A stretch of 64,000 bases of DNA from Nothopassalora personata (taxonomy: Eukaryota > Ascomycota > Dothideomycetes > Mycosphaerellales > Mycosphaerellaceae): NCBI GenBank assembly GCA_033816765.1, contig CM066291.1:3968001-4032000 (forward strand). The letters run 5' to 3'. Numbering within the stretch: the stretch's first letter is position 1; the number at the start of each line of letters is the position of its first letter. The notes below the pieces were generated by a model that worked only from the letters and a program-made list of their open reading frames with translations, did not search any database and was not told the origin of the DNA. Of this stretch, positions 43,787 through 55,043 are shown piece by piece. A program made the position numbers and the translations under genes.

Positions 43787-44514
43787 ACCATGATCTACAG
43801 ATCAACAATCGTGTCAGAACTCAGGAGTTTGAGTGCTATTCTTTTGGTCGCTGCTAGCACGAGTTACCTAAGAGGAAAGTATGTAGAACTCTGGACCTCG
43901 AGGTTCTTTGCCAAGCTTTTATGTGTCCGTGGTCATTCTGGATCACTTCATCAACAGTGTCGCTTTAGCTTGATCGAGCCAGCTTGGTATCTCTCCCGAC
44001 GCCTGAATGTCCTCACACTTCCTCGAGCGCTTCCTATCCAAGCCACGATCACCGGGCGACGGGATAACTGCAACGAAGGCTGGTCCCAACCCACGGATGA
44101 CATTGCTAACTCTTCAGCCAACACGAGTGTCTGACAGGGCGAATTTGTTGGTACCGAATCGACAACCTTCCCAATAATGTTGTTGTTGAATGGTCAAGTG
44201 TCTGATTTAGGAAGATTTGAAAGTCAGCATACATCCAAAGCTGAAATCACGCAGCCAGGCTGTCTTGATCAGCGCCGCAAGCTCAAGATATCGCAAGCCT
44301 CGCCACGATTATATGCATTTCCTTAAGTGACTCACCTGATGAAAATCCCGATATTTGAGGTGGTTGAAGGTATTCGAGACTGTTGTTATGACTTTCATCC
44401 TTTCTCGGGCCTTTTTTCACTTCTGCGCTATATTTCATGTGCTCCATCGCGAAGTGTCTCGTGGCTCAGAAGTCTTGGTATGCGGATCGCTACACCGCGT
44501 TCGCGTCAATAGGT

Positions 44515-44640
44515 TTGGCGGCATGCAAAGACGAGGGAGCGCTTTGGTCGTGTGGCGAAGCGTAGTTCGACGGTGTTGCAATCGCCCTCGCAAGTGAAAC
44601 ACAGCTCGTAGATCGCACAACGGGTAGATTTCGAGAAGGT
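44515..44640 (-). pseudogene. F-box-like relic B
   Basis: A minus frame reads 'TFSKSTRCAIYELCFTCEGD' and then 'VELRFATRPKRSLVFACRQ' before a stop. It parallels relic C ('GNAIYELACSTN', 'TEVDLLRVEHPRKSLVLTC') block by block, so it is a diverged and truncated copy; the 'LPAEL' part is lost. The longer 80-codon frame over the same bases is a shadow. Confidence 0.4.
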
Positions 44641-45512
44641 CACATCGCGCGTTCTTGCTAGTGGCTGTCGGCATCATGCCGTTGCAGTTGTCGGCAGATC
44701 TGTAATTTGCGCAGATCGAGTTACCTGAGATGAGTCGTCCGCTCTAGTGATGCGTGCCTGCTAATTAAGCGGAAGGATGCGTTACAAGTTTGGTTGGCTA
44801 GTTGTTGTCACTATCGAGAAGTGGGTGGAGTAAGTCGAGGTAGAAAGCCCGAAAATGCGAGGATTGATGCCAAGAATCATGTGATGTCTTATTCACAACT
44901 TGACAAAGCACCAGTCACTATGCATCGTTTTCAACAAAATTGAGGCGTAAAAGTGCCAGGAATCCATAATTCACCGTTTACACTACCGCAAATGTATGAT
45001 TTTAGTACAAGCAAATGCTTCTGTGCCTAATCTGGTCTTTTCCCAAATTACTAGTGCCCGCTTTTCACTCGGCCTCGCGCTATGAACCAGCGCAGTCTAT
45101 CGATAGTCAGTATCATAAAATAAAGGGACAATCTGACGCGTCATGAGCGCGATCGCCTCAGCTACGTCCAGCCTGTAGTCGCCCCTCCAAACTCTCCTGG
45201 TCTGCCCTGTACGACTCCATAGCTCAGTAGAAGGCAGTAGTTCTGGCTTCTCACGAGGAGCACAGTGCTGCAAAAGGGAGTCACTATCCTCATCCTCGCA
45301 CTTCCCGCCTATTTTTATGTCGAGAGCGACGTAGTGCCACACCCGGAAGACTCGAGCAGAGTACACTTCCAGGTGAGTTTCTTGGAGCGAAGCATCATGA
45401 CAAGACGTTTGACATGTTGAAGTGCTTGCTTGGCAATGTGATCGAGGCTCGTCAAGATGACATGCTCCTCTCGTGCAATCATGATCGAGGTCTGGTTGTG
45501 GTACATTGTGTT

Positions 45513-45758
45513 TCAGAGTGAACTCCGTCGTCCTCCAGTACTTTTAATGGGCACCAAGATAAAGTCCCCGTGGTTCGTTGAAAATACTCGGCAGCAGGTA
45601 AGTACCAGTGACTTCCTGGGATGTTCCACCCGCAGAAGGTCCACTTCGGTCTTTGTGGTGTAATTGGTAGAACAGGCGAGCTCGTAGATGGCGTTGCCAA
45701 GCTCAGCTGGTATCTTGTCGAGAATATAGCATGAAGAGCGGTAGGTGCTTTCAGCCAC
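45513..45758 (-). CDS. F-box-like small protein or relic C
   Basis: A minus frame carries 'SCYILDKIPAELGNAIYELA', 'TEVDLLRVEHPRKSLVLTC' and 'VFSTNHGDFILV', two conserved blocks of the fungal F-box-like family in correct order. The frame stays open upstream to about 45856 but contains no ATG, so the start, if any, lies in another exon. The gene may therefore be partial. Further minus frames at 45506-45097 could hold its 3' exons, but no family landmark confirms that. Confidence 0.4.
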   Translation of the reverse strand: MAESTYRSSCYILDKIPAELGNAIYELACSTNYTTKTEVDLLRVEHPRKSLVLTCCRVFSTNHGDFILVPIKSTGGRRSSL

Positions 45759-46074
45759 CTCATCGAGTGGCGCTGGCGAGCTCTTGCGGTCATCAACTGC
45801 TGGTGCTTCGTGGTCGTTGTTAGCGACTGTGGGAAGAGATGTGGGATGATGTGCTTACGAGACCCTGATTGTGGCAAGTCAATTGCTGTGTTGATGTCGC
45901 GTGAGAAGTAGGGAGGAAAATTAAAGCAAGAAATCGGTAGGTAGATATTCGTGGGGGCTGCAGTGGCAGCAGTGGGCCTTCCCACGCGGGTTTGCTCACT
46001 TTTCCCAGAGTACATAAGCACAAAACTCTTCGGTCTGATCTCAGGAACTCACCAACCCCAGTCAACCAAGTCAA

Positions 46075-46420
46075 ATGCTGCGCTGCGCTGCTGCTCGCTA
46101 TACAATCCCTGACTTACCTCTGCCAAACGATCTCTACGGCAGCGATATGGATACTTTTATGGGCAGAAACAAGTCCACGAGCTCGAAGCAGCGTTACCTC
46201 AACTCTGGGTAAGTTGGGTCTGAATTTTGCCCAAGATGTCTTGCTGACCAGTCTAGGTACATCATGGGTCCCGCAGCAGATATGCGCCGGGTCTTTGAAC
46301 GAGCTTGGGAAAGAGCTCATTGTGAACAGCAGATCGCATCTTGCAGCTCTTGGAGAGGAGTCTAGCTGGAACAATGCATCCTTGTTCTCGAACCTTTTCC
46401 TGAACACAAGACCTTTGATG
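46075..46420 (+). pseudogene. Frameshifted relic of the DGYDIWF glycosyltransferase-like family
   Basis: On the plus strand a frame reads 'RYTIPDLPLPNDLYGSDMDT' and 'SSKQRYLNSG'; then, across an intron-like interval (46209-46257, GTAAGT...TCTAG) and a one-base frame change, it reads 'YIMGPAADMRRVFERAWERA'. The two intact neighbours have at the same place 'CYAVPRSDLPSDVYGARTDT' / 'RFLSSGVAIGTVRAMRKLF' and 'CWAVPMSPLPESAFG' / 'RWLNSGTVMGMASDLRAVF'. The first and last thirds are missing. It is an inverted, truncated third copy. A 225-codon frame overlapping it is an accident of the frameshift. Confidence 0.6.
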
Positions 46421-46812
46421 ATATATCATAATGACGACGAGGACACGAGGCACTGGCATCGGACAAATCTTTGGTTGCAGCCATATGCAAGGATGGAAGC
46501 GGCTAGGCAGCAGATAATCAGGAACAGCACGACCTCAGAGGGTTGTGAAGTAGCGACAGGAGAAGCATATTTGCCAACTGGAAAGCGGTTGATCTTGGAC
46601 GAACTGTGTCGTGCAGAGTATGAGTGGACGCTTTCCAGAGATGTGCCAAGGCCTGAAGCATGGCCTTGAGGCTGGCGATGAATCCGACTCGCGACCGAGA
46701 GCCAAACACAGTAGCCTCCATATTCTAATAGACACCATTCCTATTCAAAGACCTCCCAGCAGGGGTATATTTCAAACATATCGCAACTTGCTACATTTCA
46801 CAAATACCTGCC

Positions 46813-48574
46813 TTAATGCGCCTCCGGCAAAATCCAAGGCCCTTTCCCGTCCCTGAAAATCTCCTCATGGAAGTCATAACACATCTCCTGAAACCCGACC
46901 CACCGCTCATCAAAAATCTCACTGTCAATCTTCGGGCCATTCCTCCCTCCACCTTTCCACCTCTCGCCCGGCCACCATACTCTCTGCGAGTGGCCATCGT
47001 ACCCACTGTACGCGATCGGCACGATTGGCTCGTATATGCTCGCATCGTACATAGTCCTCATATGCTCGAAGAACCAGATTCTGTCCCACCATTGCGTCCG
47101 CAATGCTTTCCGGCCGTCGCGATGGGCGTTGTGGTGAATCACGGCGGGGACATTACCGTGCCAGACGTTGGTGAAGAGTCGGACGGAGGACCAGTTGGTC
47201 CAGCGTGGAAGGGAAGGTTCGTGGTTGAAAGTCCAGTAGGGTGGAACTGTGTTTGTGATGTCTGAGGAGAGGTTCTGGAGGTGGGTGTGTTGGGCGTCGA
47301 TCCCGAGGGCGGTCTCTGCTTCGTGCTTCTGAGTCGAATTCGACCAGATCAGCCAGGCTGTATCGTCTTCGGCGAAGACCGTATTTAGACCGATCTCGCT
47401 GCGGAAGTCGACACCGATGCCAAATTCGTAAGTCCCGTCTAAGGTGTCGGCGGCTTTCTTGCGGACTTGGTCGATGTGGTCGAGGTTCCAACCGATTTCA
47501 GGCTTGAAGTCGATAACTTTCTCTGCCGAAACTTCGGGTCCTGAGAGGGAGTCCCGTCGGATTGCTTCACGCCAGACTTCTTGGTCGCCATAGATATGGC
47601 TGAAGATGGATTGGTCGCTTCCAAAGCTCTTCTCGTTCTTCTCGTTCTCCATGAGCTCCAGTGCTTGGGCAAAAAGTTTCCTCATGGCCCGTACAGTCCC
47701 TATTGCCACCCCAGAACTGAGAAAGCGCGGCCGGAAGTTGACGTATGGATTGTCCTCCTCTCCCAGTGTGTCCGTTCGTGCCCCGTAGACGTCCGATGGA
47801 AGATCTGATCTCGGCACGGCATAGCAGGGCGGATCATGCTCAGACCACGGCCAGCATCGCTTTTGACAGCCAAAGATGATCTCCTGATGAATGTTATATT
47901 GCAAAGCTGCCTCCTTCAGTCGCTCATTCGTCCGCTCGTCCGCCCTGCGGTTAACGGCAAAGTAGCGATCAATCAATGTCTGTGGCCGCAGCTGGAACCA
48001 GATGTCGTAGCCATCAACCACCAGGACAAGATCGCCATCCTGTCGTGACTCGAACTTGCTAAGATGTTCATGTACGCCACTGATCTTAGCCAGATGCCTG
48101 CCGCCATCGACACGATTCTGATCATAGGTCTGATTCCAGTTTACGATGACTGGCGAAGGATAACCCAGAATGCCGGCGCTCACGAGCACTTTGCATAGAT
48201 TCGCATCTCCCTTAGATGCTGTTACCAGTAGATGCAGATTCGCCGGAGGTACACTAGTGTTGCCTAACGTCGCTGCGGCCAACGTCGAAGCAATAGCTGC
48301 GGATTCTTGTTCCGCTCTAGGCGCCTGTTATCTATTGAGCGATGCTTTCCCTCAATGTTACCACTGTTACACAAGCCTAACTTACCTGTCTTACATAGTA
48401 AATCAGCACAACCCACGCAGCAAGCAGCAAGAAAAACGTCTTGCCCTGATGCCTCACCACTGCCCACCAGCCAGTATTCGGCACATCCCGCCTGTGGCCA
48501 AACCACTTTACGTCCTGAGTCTCAGCATCTCTCGCGGCCCGAGCAGTGGACCAAGATCGTTGCCGTACTTGCAT
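46813..48574 (-). CDS. Type II membrane glycosyltransferase-like protein, paralogue 1
   Basis: Two exons on the minus strand: 48574-48386 and 48324-46813 (intron GTAAGT...AACAG), 566 aa. Exon 1 supplies a basic cytosolic tail and one membrane anchor, 'GKTFFLLLAAWVVLIYYV'. The lumenal part opens 'LHLLVTASKGDANLCKVLVS', 'AGILGYPSPVIVNW', and contains 'DLVLVVDGYDIWFQLRP', a D-x-x-D element like the metal/nucleotide-sugar site of PLOD-type glycosyltransferases. Conserved Cys-Trp and Cys-Tyr-Ala-Val-Pro segments follow. The fold and place (Golgi or ER lumen) are inferred from this layout; donor and acceptor are unknown. A second full-length paralogue lies about 0.6 kb upstream in the same orientation. 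Confidence 0.72.
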
Positions 48575-48639
48575 GTCCTCATGTACAAGCAAGAAAGATA
48601 CGACGCAAAGAGGTGAAGTTCGCGGACGCCAGCTACCTA

Positions 48640-49168
48640 GCAATAGTGCTGTAGGGCTAACCCTGCCCTGGTCATCGAAAACTCTCAGCAGAGATCAAAA
48701 GAGGAATCTGTCCTGCCGTGCTGATGCCATGAGTTGAGATAAAAAATGATGAACGGATGCAGCGCACGACATTGGTTGAGCTCCGCGGCGCTTGACGGCT
48801 TGGCGATCCGGGACACGCCGAGCCGTGTAGAACGTGGCTGAGTCAAACCAGACGTCTCTTCGTTTGACAACGTGGATATCGCTACCAAGCTACGATACGC
48901 CTTCGGGAGAAGGGAACATTCAACTATTAGTTGACGAAAGGCGCACTAAACTACCTTCATATCTCCTCACTCGCCTCAAGAATGCCGATTATGTCCAAGC
49001 ATACACAAGGCTTGTCGTAGACTATCGAGCAGCCGCTCGCTAAACGCTATCACGATAAAAAAAACGCTTGTGCCGTTGTTCCTGCAGCATGATCCGTAAC
49101 ACCCGCTATCGCGTTGCAGGTTCGATCTCAGTTTCCGCCTGCGCATCATAGCCGTAATCGTCTTCTGG
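48640..49168. other. Spacer between the two glycosyltransferase-like genes
   Basis: About 0.5 kb; only short frames. It should hold the promoter of paralogue 1 and the 3' end of paralogue 2. Confidence 0.35.
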
Positions 49169-50782
49169 TCATTCATCTTCTGGTAATGGATGCCAGAGCT
49201 CATCGCCCTGCGGGGCGTAGAGCTCATCCTCGTGGTTCTTGCACAGTCGTTTCCAGCTCATCCATCCCCCTCGATCGTTCCACGCACCGCCCCTGCCAGC
49301 GCCAATTATCTCTTCAGCATCGTCTGGTTCGGCGTTGAACCAATGTATACCTGCGATTGGTTCTGGATATATTTCACGGCTGTCCAGCTTGCTGCTAGCA
49401 ATTCGAAGTTGTTCTGCGTCGGCCTGGAACCACAGCTTTGGCCACCACTTTGCACGGAACTCCTTTTCTCGGGGATTACCTGTGACGTGCAACAACACCG
49501 GAAATTGTCTTGTGATGACATTGTACACCAGCTGTATGCTGTGCCAACCAGGATGTCCTTCCCGGTCCAGGCCGTACTTCAGTGCTTCGTATGGTGATGT
49601 AGAATTCTTAATATCGTCAGGAAGCTCCATCTGGGTCGGATTGATGACTCCTTTTGACTCATCCGACGGTGTCCAGGCGTCTATTGCCCGAGACCAAGAG
49701 AGGTGAGGCTTCCAAAACGCAAGCGTCTGGAACATGGTCGAGGCGTAATCGATGCCGATGTGATACTCAGTCTTAACGCCCTGGATCTCGGGCTCGTACC
49801 TGTATCCATCGCTAGTGTCTTCCTTATCATCGTACTCCACTTCCTTGGCCGATGCAAGCAGCTCAGGCTTGAGTGTGAGACGTGCATACTCCTGCAGTCC
49901 GAACACATTTGACAAGTAGAATTGGTCCGAGTCCGTCGTGTGGTTGCTATGGATCTCTTCCAGAGTTGTGCGAAAGACTGCTCTCAGATCTGATGCCATT
50001 CCCATCACAGTGCCACTATTCAGCCAGCGTGCTTGGTTGTTATCGCGCTGGGTGTAAGCACCGGCCACCACTCCGAAAGCACTCTCAGGCAGGGGACTCA
50101 TAGGCACTGCCCAGCAAGCAGGTCTACTGAAATCAACTGGCCAGCATAACTTGTCTGGTCCAAAGATAATGGACTGCTTGAGATCGTACTGGTCAACCAG
50201 AGCCTGTCCGTAAACCTTTACTGCATGGGCGTTTGCAGCAGCGTTGGTATTATAGAACCTCTTGATCAAGACATCTGGCCGCAGTTGGAACCAGATGTCG
50301 TAGCCATCAACGATCAGGACCAGATCCTCTTCGTAATCGTCCGATGTTTCGAGGTGATTCAGGTACCGCAGGATGCCTTCGACTTTCGCGAGATGTTGAA
50401 CATAGGCATCTTCATTTTCAACATCGCCATAGTTGATCAGAACTGGTGTTGGCCACCCAAGAATCTGCGCTGATAGTAAGAGCTTACATAAGTCTGAATT
50501 ACTGCTAGTTGCTGGGATGAGCAGATGTAGGCGACCTTGTCTTTGCGGCACTTGAGGTCCTGTACTGGTCTCCAGGTCTTCGACGATCTGAGGTATCGGC
50601 CGTTCCGGAGGGCTGACGGAGGAATGGCCGTTACTGGCCCATTGTAAGTAGAGCAGGCCGAAGCATATCGCAAGGACCGCGGTTGCGATAACCTTAACGA
50701 GTTTCGAGGTGAGGAGCCGTGGGAAACCACCTTTTTCTGCGCTGTGACGCCCCAAGAGTGTTCGGATGTATTGAACCAGCAT
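49169..50782 (-). CDS. Type II membrane glycosyltransferase-like protein, paralogue 2
   Basis: A single exon of 537 codons on the minus strand. Start MLVQYIRTLLGRHSAEKGGF, then a membrane anchor 'VIATAVLAICFGLLYLQW' at about residues 30-48, then a lumenal domain: 'LHLLIPATSSNSDLCKLLLS', 'AQILGWPTPVLINYGD', 'EDLVLIVDGYDIWFQLRP' and 'KLCWPVDFSRPACWAVP'. It is clearly homologous to the protein encoded at 46813-48574 but diverged and intron-less. The identical 'VDGYDIWFQLRP' in both suggests an active-site element. The reaction is not known; PLOD-like glycosyltransferases are the nearest comparison I can make. Confidence 0.72.
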   Translation of the reverse strand: MLVQYIRTLLGRHSAEKGGFPRLLTSKLVKVIATAVLAICFGLLYLQWASNGHSSVSPPERPIPQIVEDLETSTGPQVPQRQGRLHLLIPATSSNSDLCKLLLSAQILGWPTPVLINYGDVENEDAYVQHLAKVEGILRYLNHLETSDDYEEDLVLIVDGYDIWFQLRPDVLIKRFYNTNAAANAHAVKVYGQALVDQYDLKQSIIFGPDKLCWPVDFSRPACWAVPMSPLPESAFGVVAGAYTQRDNNQARWLNSGTVMGMASDLRAVFRTTLEEIHSNHTTDSDQFYLSNVFGLQEYARLTLKPELLASAKEVEYDDKEDTSDGYRYEPEIQGVKTEYHIGIDYASTMFQTLAFWKPHLSWSRAIDAWTPSDESKGVINPTQMELPDDIKNSTSPYEALKYGLDREGHPGWHSIQLVYNVITRQFPVLLHVTGNPREKEFRAKWWPKLWFQADAEQLRIASSKLDSREIYPEPIAGIHWFNAEPDDAEEIIGAGRGGAWNDRGGWMSWKRLCKNHEDELYAPQGDELWHPLPEDE

Positions 50783-51394
50783 CGGCTATGTTTGGGTCGC
50801 GTGCGTGGCCTTCATATGACCAGGGAGCAAGGTGAGGTCGTGTGTGAAATTGATCTCGTCGCATCGAGATGTAAGTCTAAGATGGAGACCGGTTGCAAAA
50901 CTGCTGACCGAACTGGCGATTGTACCCGCAAACTGCCAAGGAGCGCCAAGCGAGGGCGACAAGGATGTGGTGGGCCGAGCGAGTCGGGGACGCGTCGCTG
51001 GCATTTCTTGTGCGACTGGCGTACGCGTCGTCTTCTAAAACCGAAATCTTCCGGCAATATGCTCGTGTGATGCAGCTTTTCGACTGGAGATGCGTCCACG
51101 GCAAGGCTTGCGACGGGCCGAAACTTCGAATTGATCCACGGGATGGGGACCAAAGTCGTGGTATTGGAACCGTTACCATCTCTTGCCACTTCCCAGCCTA
51201 GACTAGGTTCTAACATCTGTGCGGACATCTGCCGGTACGAGTACGAACACAAATGCCACCGGGTCATCGTTGCCTCCGAGTGCCACCAAAGCTGTCTCAA
51301 TACCGATGACATCTGGAGGCAGGACGTGTCAGCAAGGCATCAAGTTGCATGCTGAACAGCTCTCAGATTGCTCGAAGAAGCTCACTGAGCTCAC
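50783..51394. other. Upstream region of paralogue 2, no gene recognised
   Basis: Overlapping frames up to 166 codons on both strands without family features. Confidence 0.35.
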
Positions 51395-51904
51395 TCAGTC
51401 GACATAATCCATACTGAGCGCCAGACCCGATCTCATTTCCTGTTCTACCTCCAGGCTCTCGTACCGACTACCTATGCCGGCCGCAAAGCGATACTTGCTC
51501 TGGCTTTGGGCCACTTCTGGCGACGCTCCCTCGTCAGCAGACCCTCCCGGATTTTCGTTACCAAGAACATCTTGCAGTTCCCATACAATTCTCTCGGCTC
51601 CGAGTCTGGCGCCTTCAAGGTTGGCAGCTCCTGGTCCGACTCTGAGGGCTGCAAACCGTCCAGTCATGAACAATGGAACGTCAGGCTTCCACATAGTCTC
51701 ATCCGTGAACGCCGGCATTCCATCAAAGCACTCCACTGGGTACTTGTCCACGATTCTTTGCAAGTATGGCAACTTCTCGACATTACTTTGCACGCCTGTA
51801 GCAAAGTACACAAGTGGATTACTGGCATGTCCGGGATCGGAGGCGGAGTCTTGACCGACCATGTCTGATCGAGGCACAATGTTGGCGACATATGAGGCAG
51901 ACAT
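51395..51904 (-). pseudogene. C-terminal fragment of an FAD-dependent monooxygenase-like protein
   Basis: A 169-codon minus frame reads 'SYVANIVPRSDMVG', 'NPLVYFATGVQSNVEKLPYL', 'DVPLFMTGRFAALRVGPGAA' and 'NLEGARLGAERIVWELQDVL'. The 'vYFATGVQ', 'PLF.TGR.A.L..GPgA.NL.GAR.gAERI' pattern belongs to the C-terminal part of fungal FAD/NAD(P)-binding monooxygenase-like proteins of about 500 aa. The dinucleotide-binding GxGxxG part that should precede it is absent, and upstream sequence is not coding. It is therefore a remnant, even though an ATG happens to start the frame. Confidence 0.55.
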
Positions 51905-54900
51905 AGTTCTATCCTCTATACACCTTTCTGTCTCTCCGCCCCACTCGCTTCACTCAACGGTCGCTCTTCATAGAAAGAGTATCGATTCTCGTAAGCATCC
52001 TCCTTAGATTCCCGTCGTAGAGGGCTCTAAACGAGTCTCTCGCGTTTTATTAAGCACGGCATATAGTTCCTGGATAGTATCCATTTGAATCTGCTGGTCC
52101 GCAGTTATAGGTTGTGCCACTCTTGTCGAGCGATGTATCGGTTGTGTTTCTCCACGTATTGTATTCACCGTATAGGTCGACTCGGCACTATAGAGGATGG
52201 ATGTCAGTAATGCTAGGATATGCTAGTAAATAGATGGAAACCACTCTATCCACGTCCTTAATGCCACTTACACAATAGGTATGTTGACCATTTTTGTCGC
52301 ATGATCCGTCCCCGCTGCAGCCACTATTACACCATTTTCAGACCGTTGCCGTGGAGAGAGTGATGAATGAGAGGAGGGGTGGAAGAGATCTCATAGTTAT
52401 TGAATTCTCGAAAGTAACATAGATGCTGTTCTCTAACTGTACACCAGGATAGTGCGGCGAGCATATATACACGCTTCTTCGAAGTAGCCTTTGTAATGCA
52501 AGAGATTAGCCAAGAACTTGGTCGTGTTCCGAAACGCACTTACATGTCAGTATAGTGCTACCTTCGCTAGTTCTATCCCTTGTTAGATATGATACCTCTA
52601 AAGTTAGGCGGTCGCTCAAGCTAAGTCCACGCTACTCCCTCGAATTCTTAGTGACTAATACGTCGCAATATGGAGGTCGGCTACAACAAGGAATAGATTG
52701 TACTACGATCGAACCCAAAGGTTGAGTGTCACACTACAACTACCAAGCGAGCCGCGGTTTGATACAAGTCATAGCCAAGACTCTCAATCCTTTAGGCTAC
52801 TACGAAGCGTTAGTTCAACTCATGATTTGCATAGCGGGTCGTAATTGGTCTGCTCGACCGTACATGCTGCTCAGAAATCTTCACGAAACGTGGCGTAATA
52901 CTGCCACCGCCTCTGGCAGACTTGACTAGATCTGAGCGTTCCTCATCAGTGTCTGCTGACCGGAAAGTGGCTTTCTCATGGTTCCAGAACTTGCCCATCC
53001 AGCTGAGGTCGACATCAAATGGCTTGACCTTCATCGGTCCTCGCATTACATGGAGCACTTGAGTTGCGCCACCCCGAATGGCTTGGTCTGCTTTTTGTAG
53101 CACATTTGTAGGCCGCCTGGCTTTGACTCAAGCCGCCAACTTCTTGGCACTTGATATTTCGGCGAATAAAGAGCAGATCCAGACGCGACTTCGCGCAACA
53201 AAACCTGGAAGCCACAATACTCGATACTTCACTTCTTGTATTCATGTTGCCGCCCGGAGTTGGAAGCAGGATGTTCAAGCGCCGCAGCCAGGGTCATGGG
53301 GAATGGCTTCATCTTCCAACTCGGAACTTTCTGTCATTTCTATTTTGCCTTCTTCGGCAAGGCGCCACGTTGGAACGTCCTAGGTACGACAGCAATGCCC
53401 TGTCACGCCTATTGCATCGCGGCGCGCCGTGCCCGGTCAGCTTTGGAGACGACAGCCTGAGAAGCTATGAGACCCGGAGCATCCATCGGCGGGACGCATC
53501 ACGAAGGAACAGTACCATTCATCGATGCGATATCGATAGCATGAGTTGTCAGCGTCAATTCTGCTATTCAAGCGGCAAAGTTGTGACCATTCATGTTACC
53601 ATTTGGCCACGGCCTTGTGGTAGCGAGAAAATGAAGTGCTGTTGGCCCTTCGGTTGGATGACGTTGATCCTTCTCGCACCTCACATCTTCGATGCGCCAT
53701 TGATCGCTCACTCGATAAGACTTCCACCTCATCTCATGCCATGAGCAATGCACATGAGCGCTCTGGCGAGGTAGGCTTCACGAGGTACCTACCATCATGC
53801 TCCCAGTTGTGACCTCCCAATCGTGGCCCACCAATGCCGATTTGCACGATAGAACATGAAGCAGGTTGAAAATGCGTAACAACGGAAAAAGAGCTATCGC
53901 AGCAGAAAGCCTACCGGATCTGTCATGGACCAGATAGTTGACTGATCCTCCATCACATAGCACAATAGCAGGACGACTAGCTATAGTGTGTCACCTGATG
54001 CATACTAGAAAGCCAGACAACGCCGACCATACCTTCTTCAGCAATAATCCACTCTTTCGCAGACGCTCTCAGGTCGACTAATCATCACTAGAAGCGTGAC
54101 GGAGAATCCTGTACGCAGTTTCCACCGCAGTAGGGACTTCTCAATGGCCAATGCACGCTATGTTACAGCGCAACTAGGCTAATTGCAAAGGATGTGTTCC
54201 AGCAAGGCATGCGACGCCAAAAGAGCAACAGAGAGCTTCAGGCGCAGCGAAGACATAAGAGCTTCACGAGCAACTTTAGGTGGCTAGGCGTCCACCAAAG
54301 CCAGCGATAGAATAGCGCTTGGCTGATAGCTCCCGCAGGTCGACTCCGCCTGGACTTCATCCTCCCGTGGAACATCTTACCAAGAAGGGGTCTATAAACT
54401 CCTACTTCTTTACTAGAATGACGGCGAAGGTGCTCTCTGAAGCTCCGCTGCTCCTGAGGAGTATATCAGCCATTTCCTGAGAATTGAAGTAATGGTACAG
54501 CGTTGCAAGACAGTACGTGAAGGAGGTGACAGAGTGAATCTGGCGTCTCGATATACTAAACGATGGGTACACACTCCTTCGCGTCCAACACGCAAACATC
54601 TCCGCCCGCTTGAATAAGCACGATCGGGCTGTCCTTGAGAAGATGGGCATTGGCCTCGAGCAGTATATGGGGGAGACGAAGGCGAACAAAGATCTGAAGC
54701 TGCAAAGCAGTGATGGCAACTCGTTATTGTCCGTCTTACAGCAAGCCGCGGATCCTCCAGCATCGACACCCTGATGGAATGACATGGGATGTACAGGCGA
54801 GGATGAAGGAGAGCGAGAAGAAGAGGTGTGGTCTCGAACTAGAATCTGCTAAGCGGCAAAGTTCTAGCCATTCGGATCTAGACATTTGGCTACATCATAC

Positions 54901-55043
54901 CCAGCCTGCTAATTTAGCAAGTCCCGAGTGGGGCGACCTGAGTACTGAGAGTAACCCCATCGCAGTCTCTTTTGTTGTGCTCCTGGACACCTCACCTCAT
55001 CACTTGACATCCTTTCACCAACCTCCAGGGAACCATCATCAAC
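51905..55043. other. 3.1-kb region of gene debris, no intact gene recognised
   Basis: Frames are short or featureless. On the plus strand 54533-54775 one frame reads 'WRLDILNDGYTLLRVQHAN' and 'VLEKMGIGLEQYMGETKAN', and its codon pattern looks protein-like, but it has no start and no family I know. 53078-53744 (plus) has frames up to 197 codons without features. The segments near 53570 and 54850 share 'aagcggcaaagtt..' and 'catttggc.ac', perhaps an old duplication. Confidence 0.3.

Noticed and set aside
45992..46669. 225-codon plus frame taken as a gene
   Set aside because: The part that resembles a family lies in other frames (glycosyltransferase relic); this frame runs through the intron-like interval and has no landmarks.
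53570..54890. Dispersed repeat suggested by similar segments near 53570 and 54850
   Set aside because: Only about 40 bp with several mismatches; too weak to call without an alignment.
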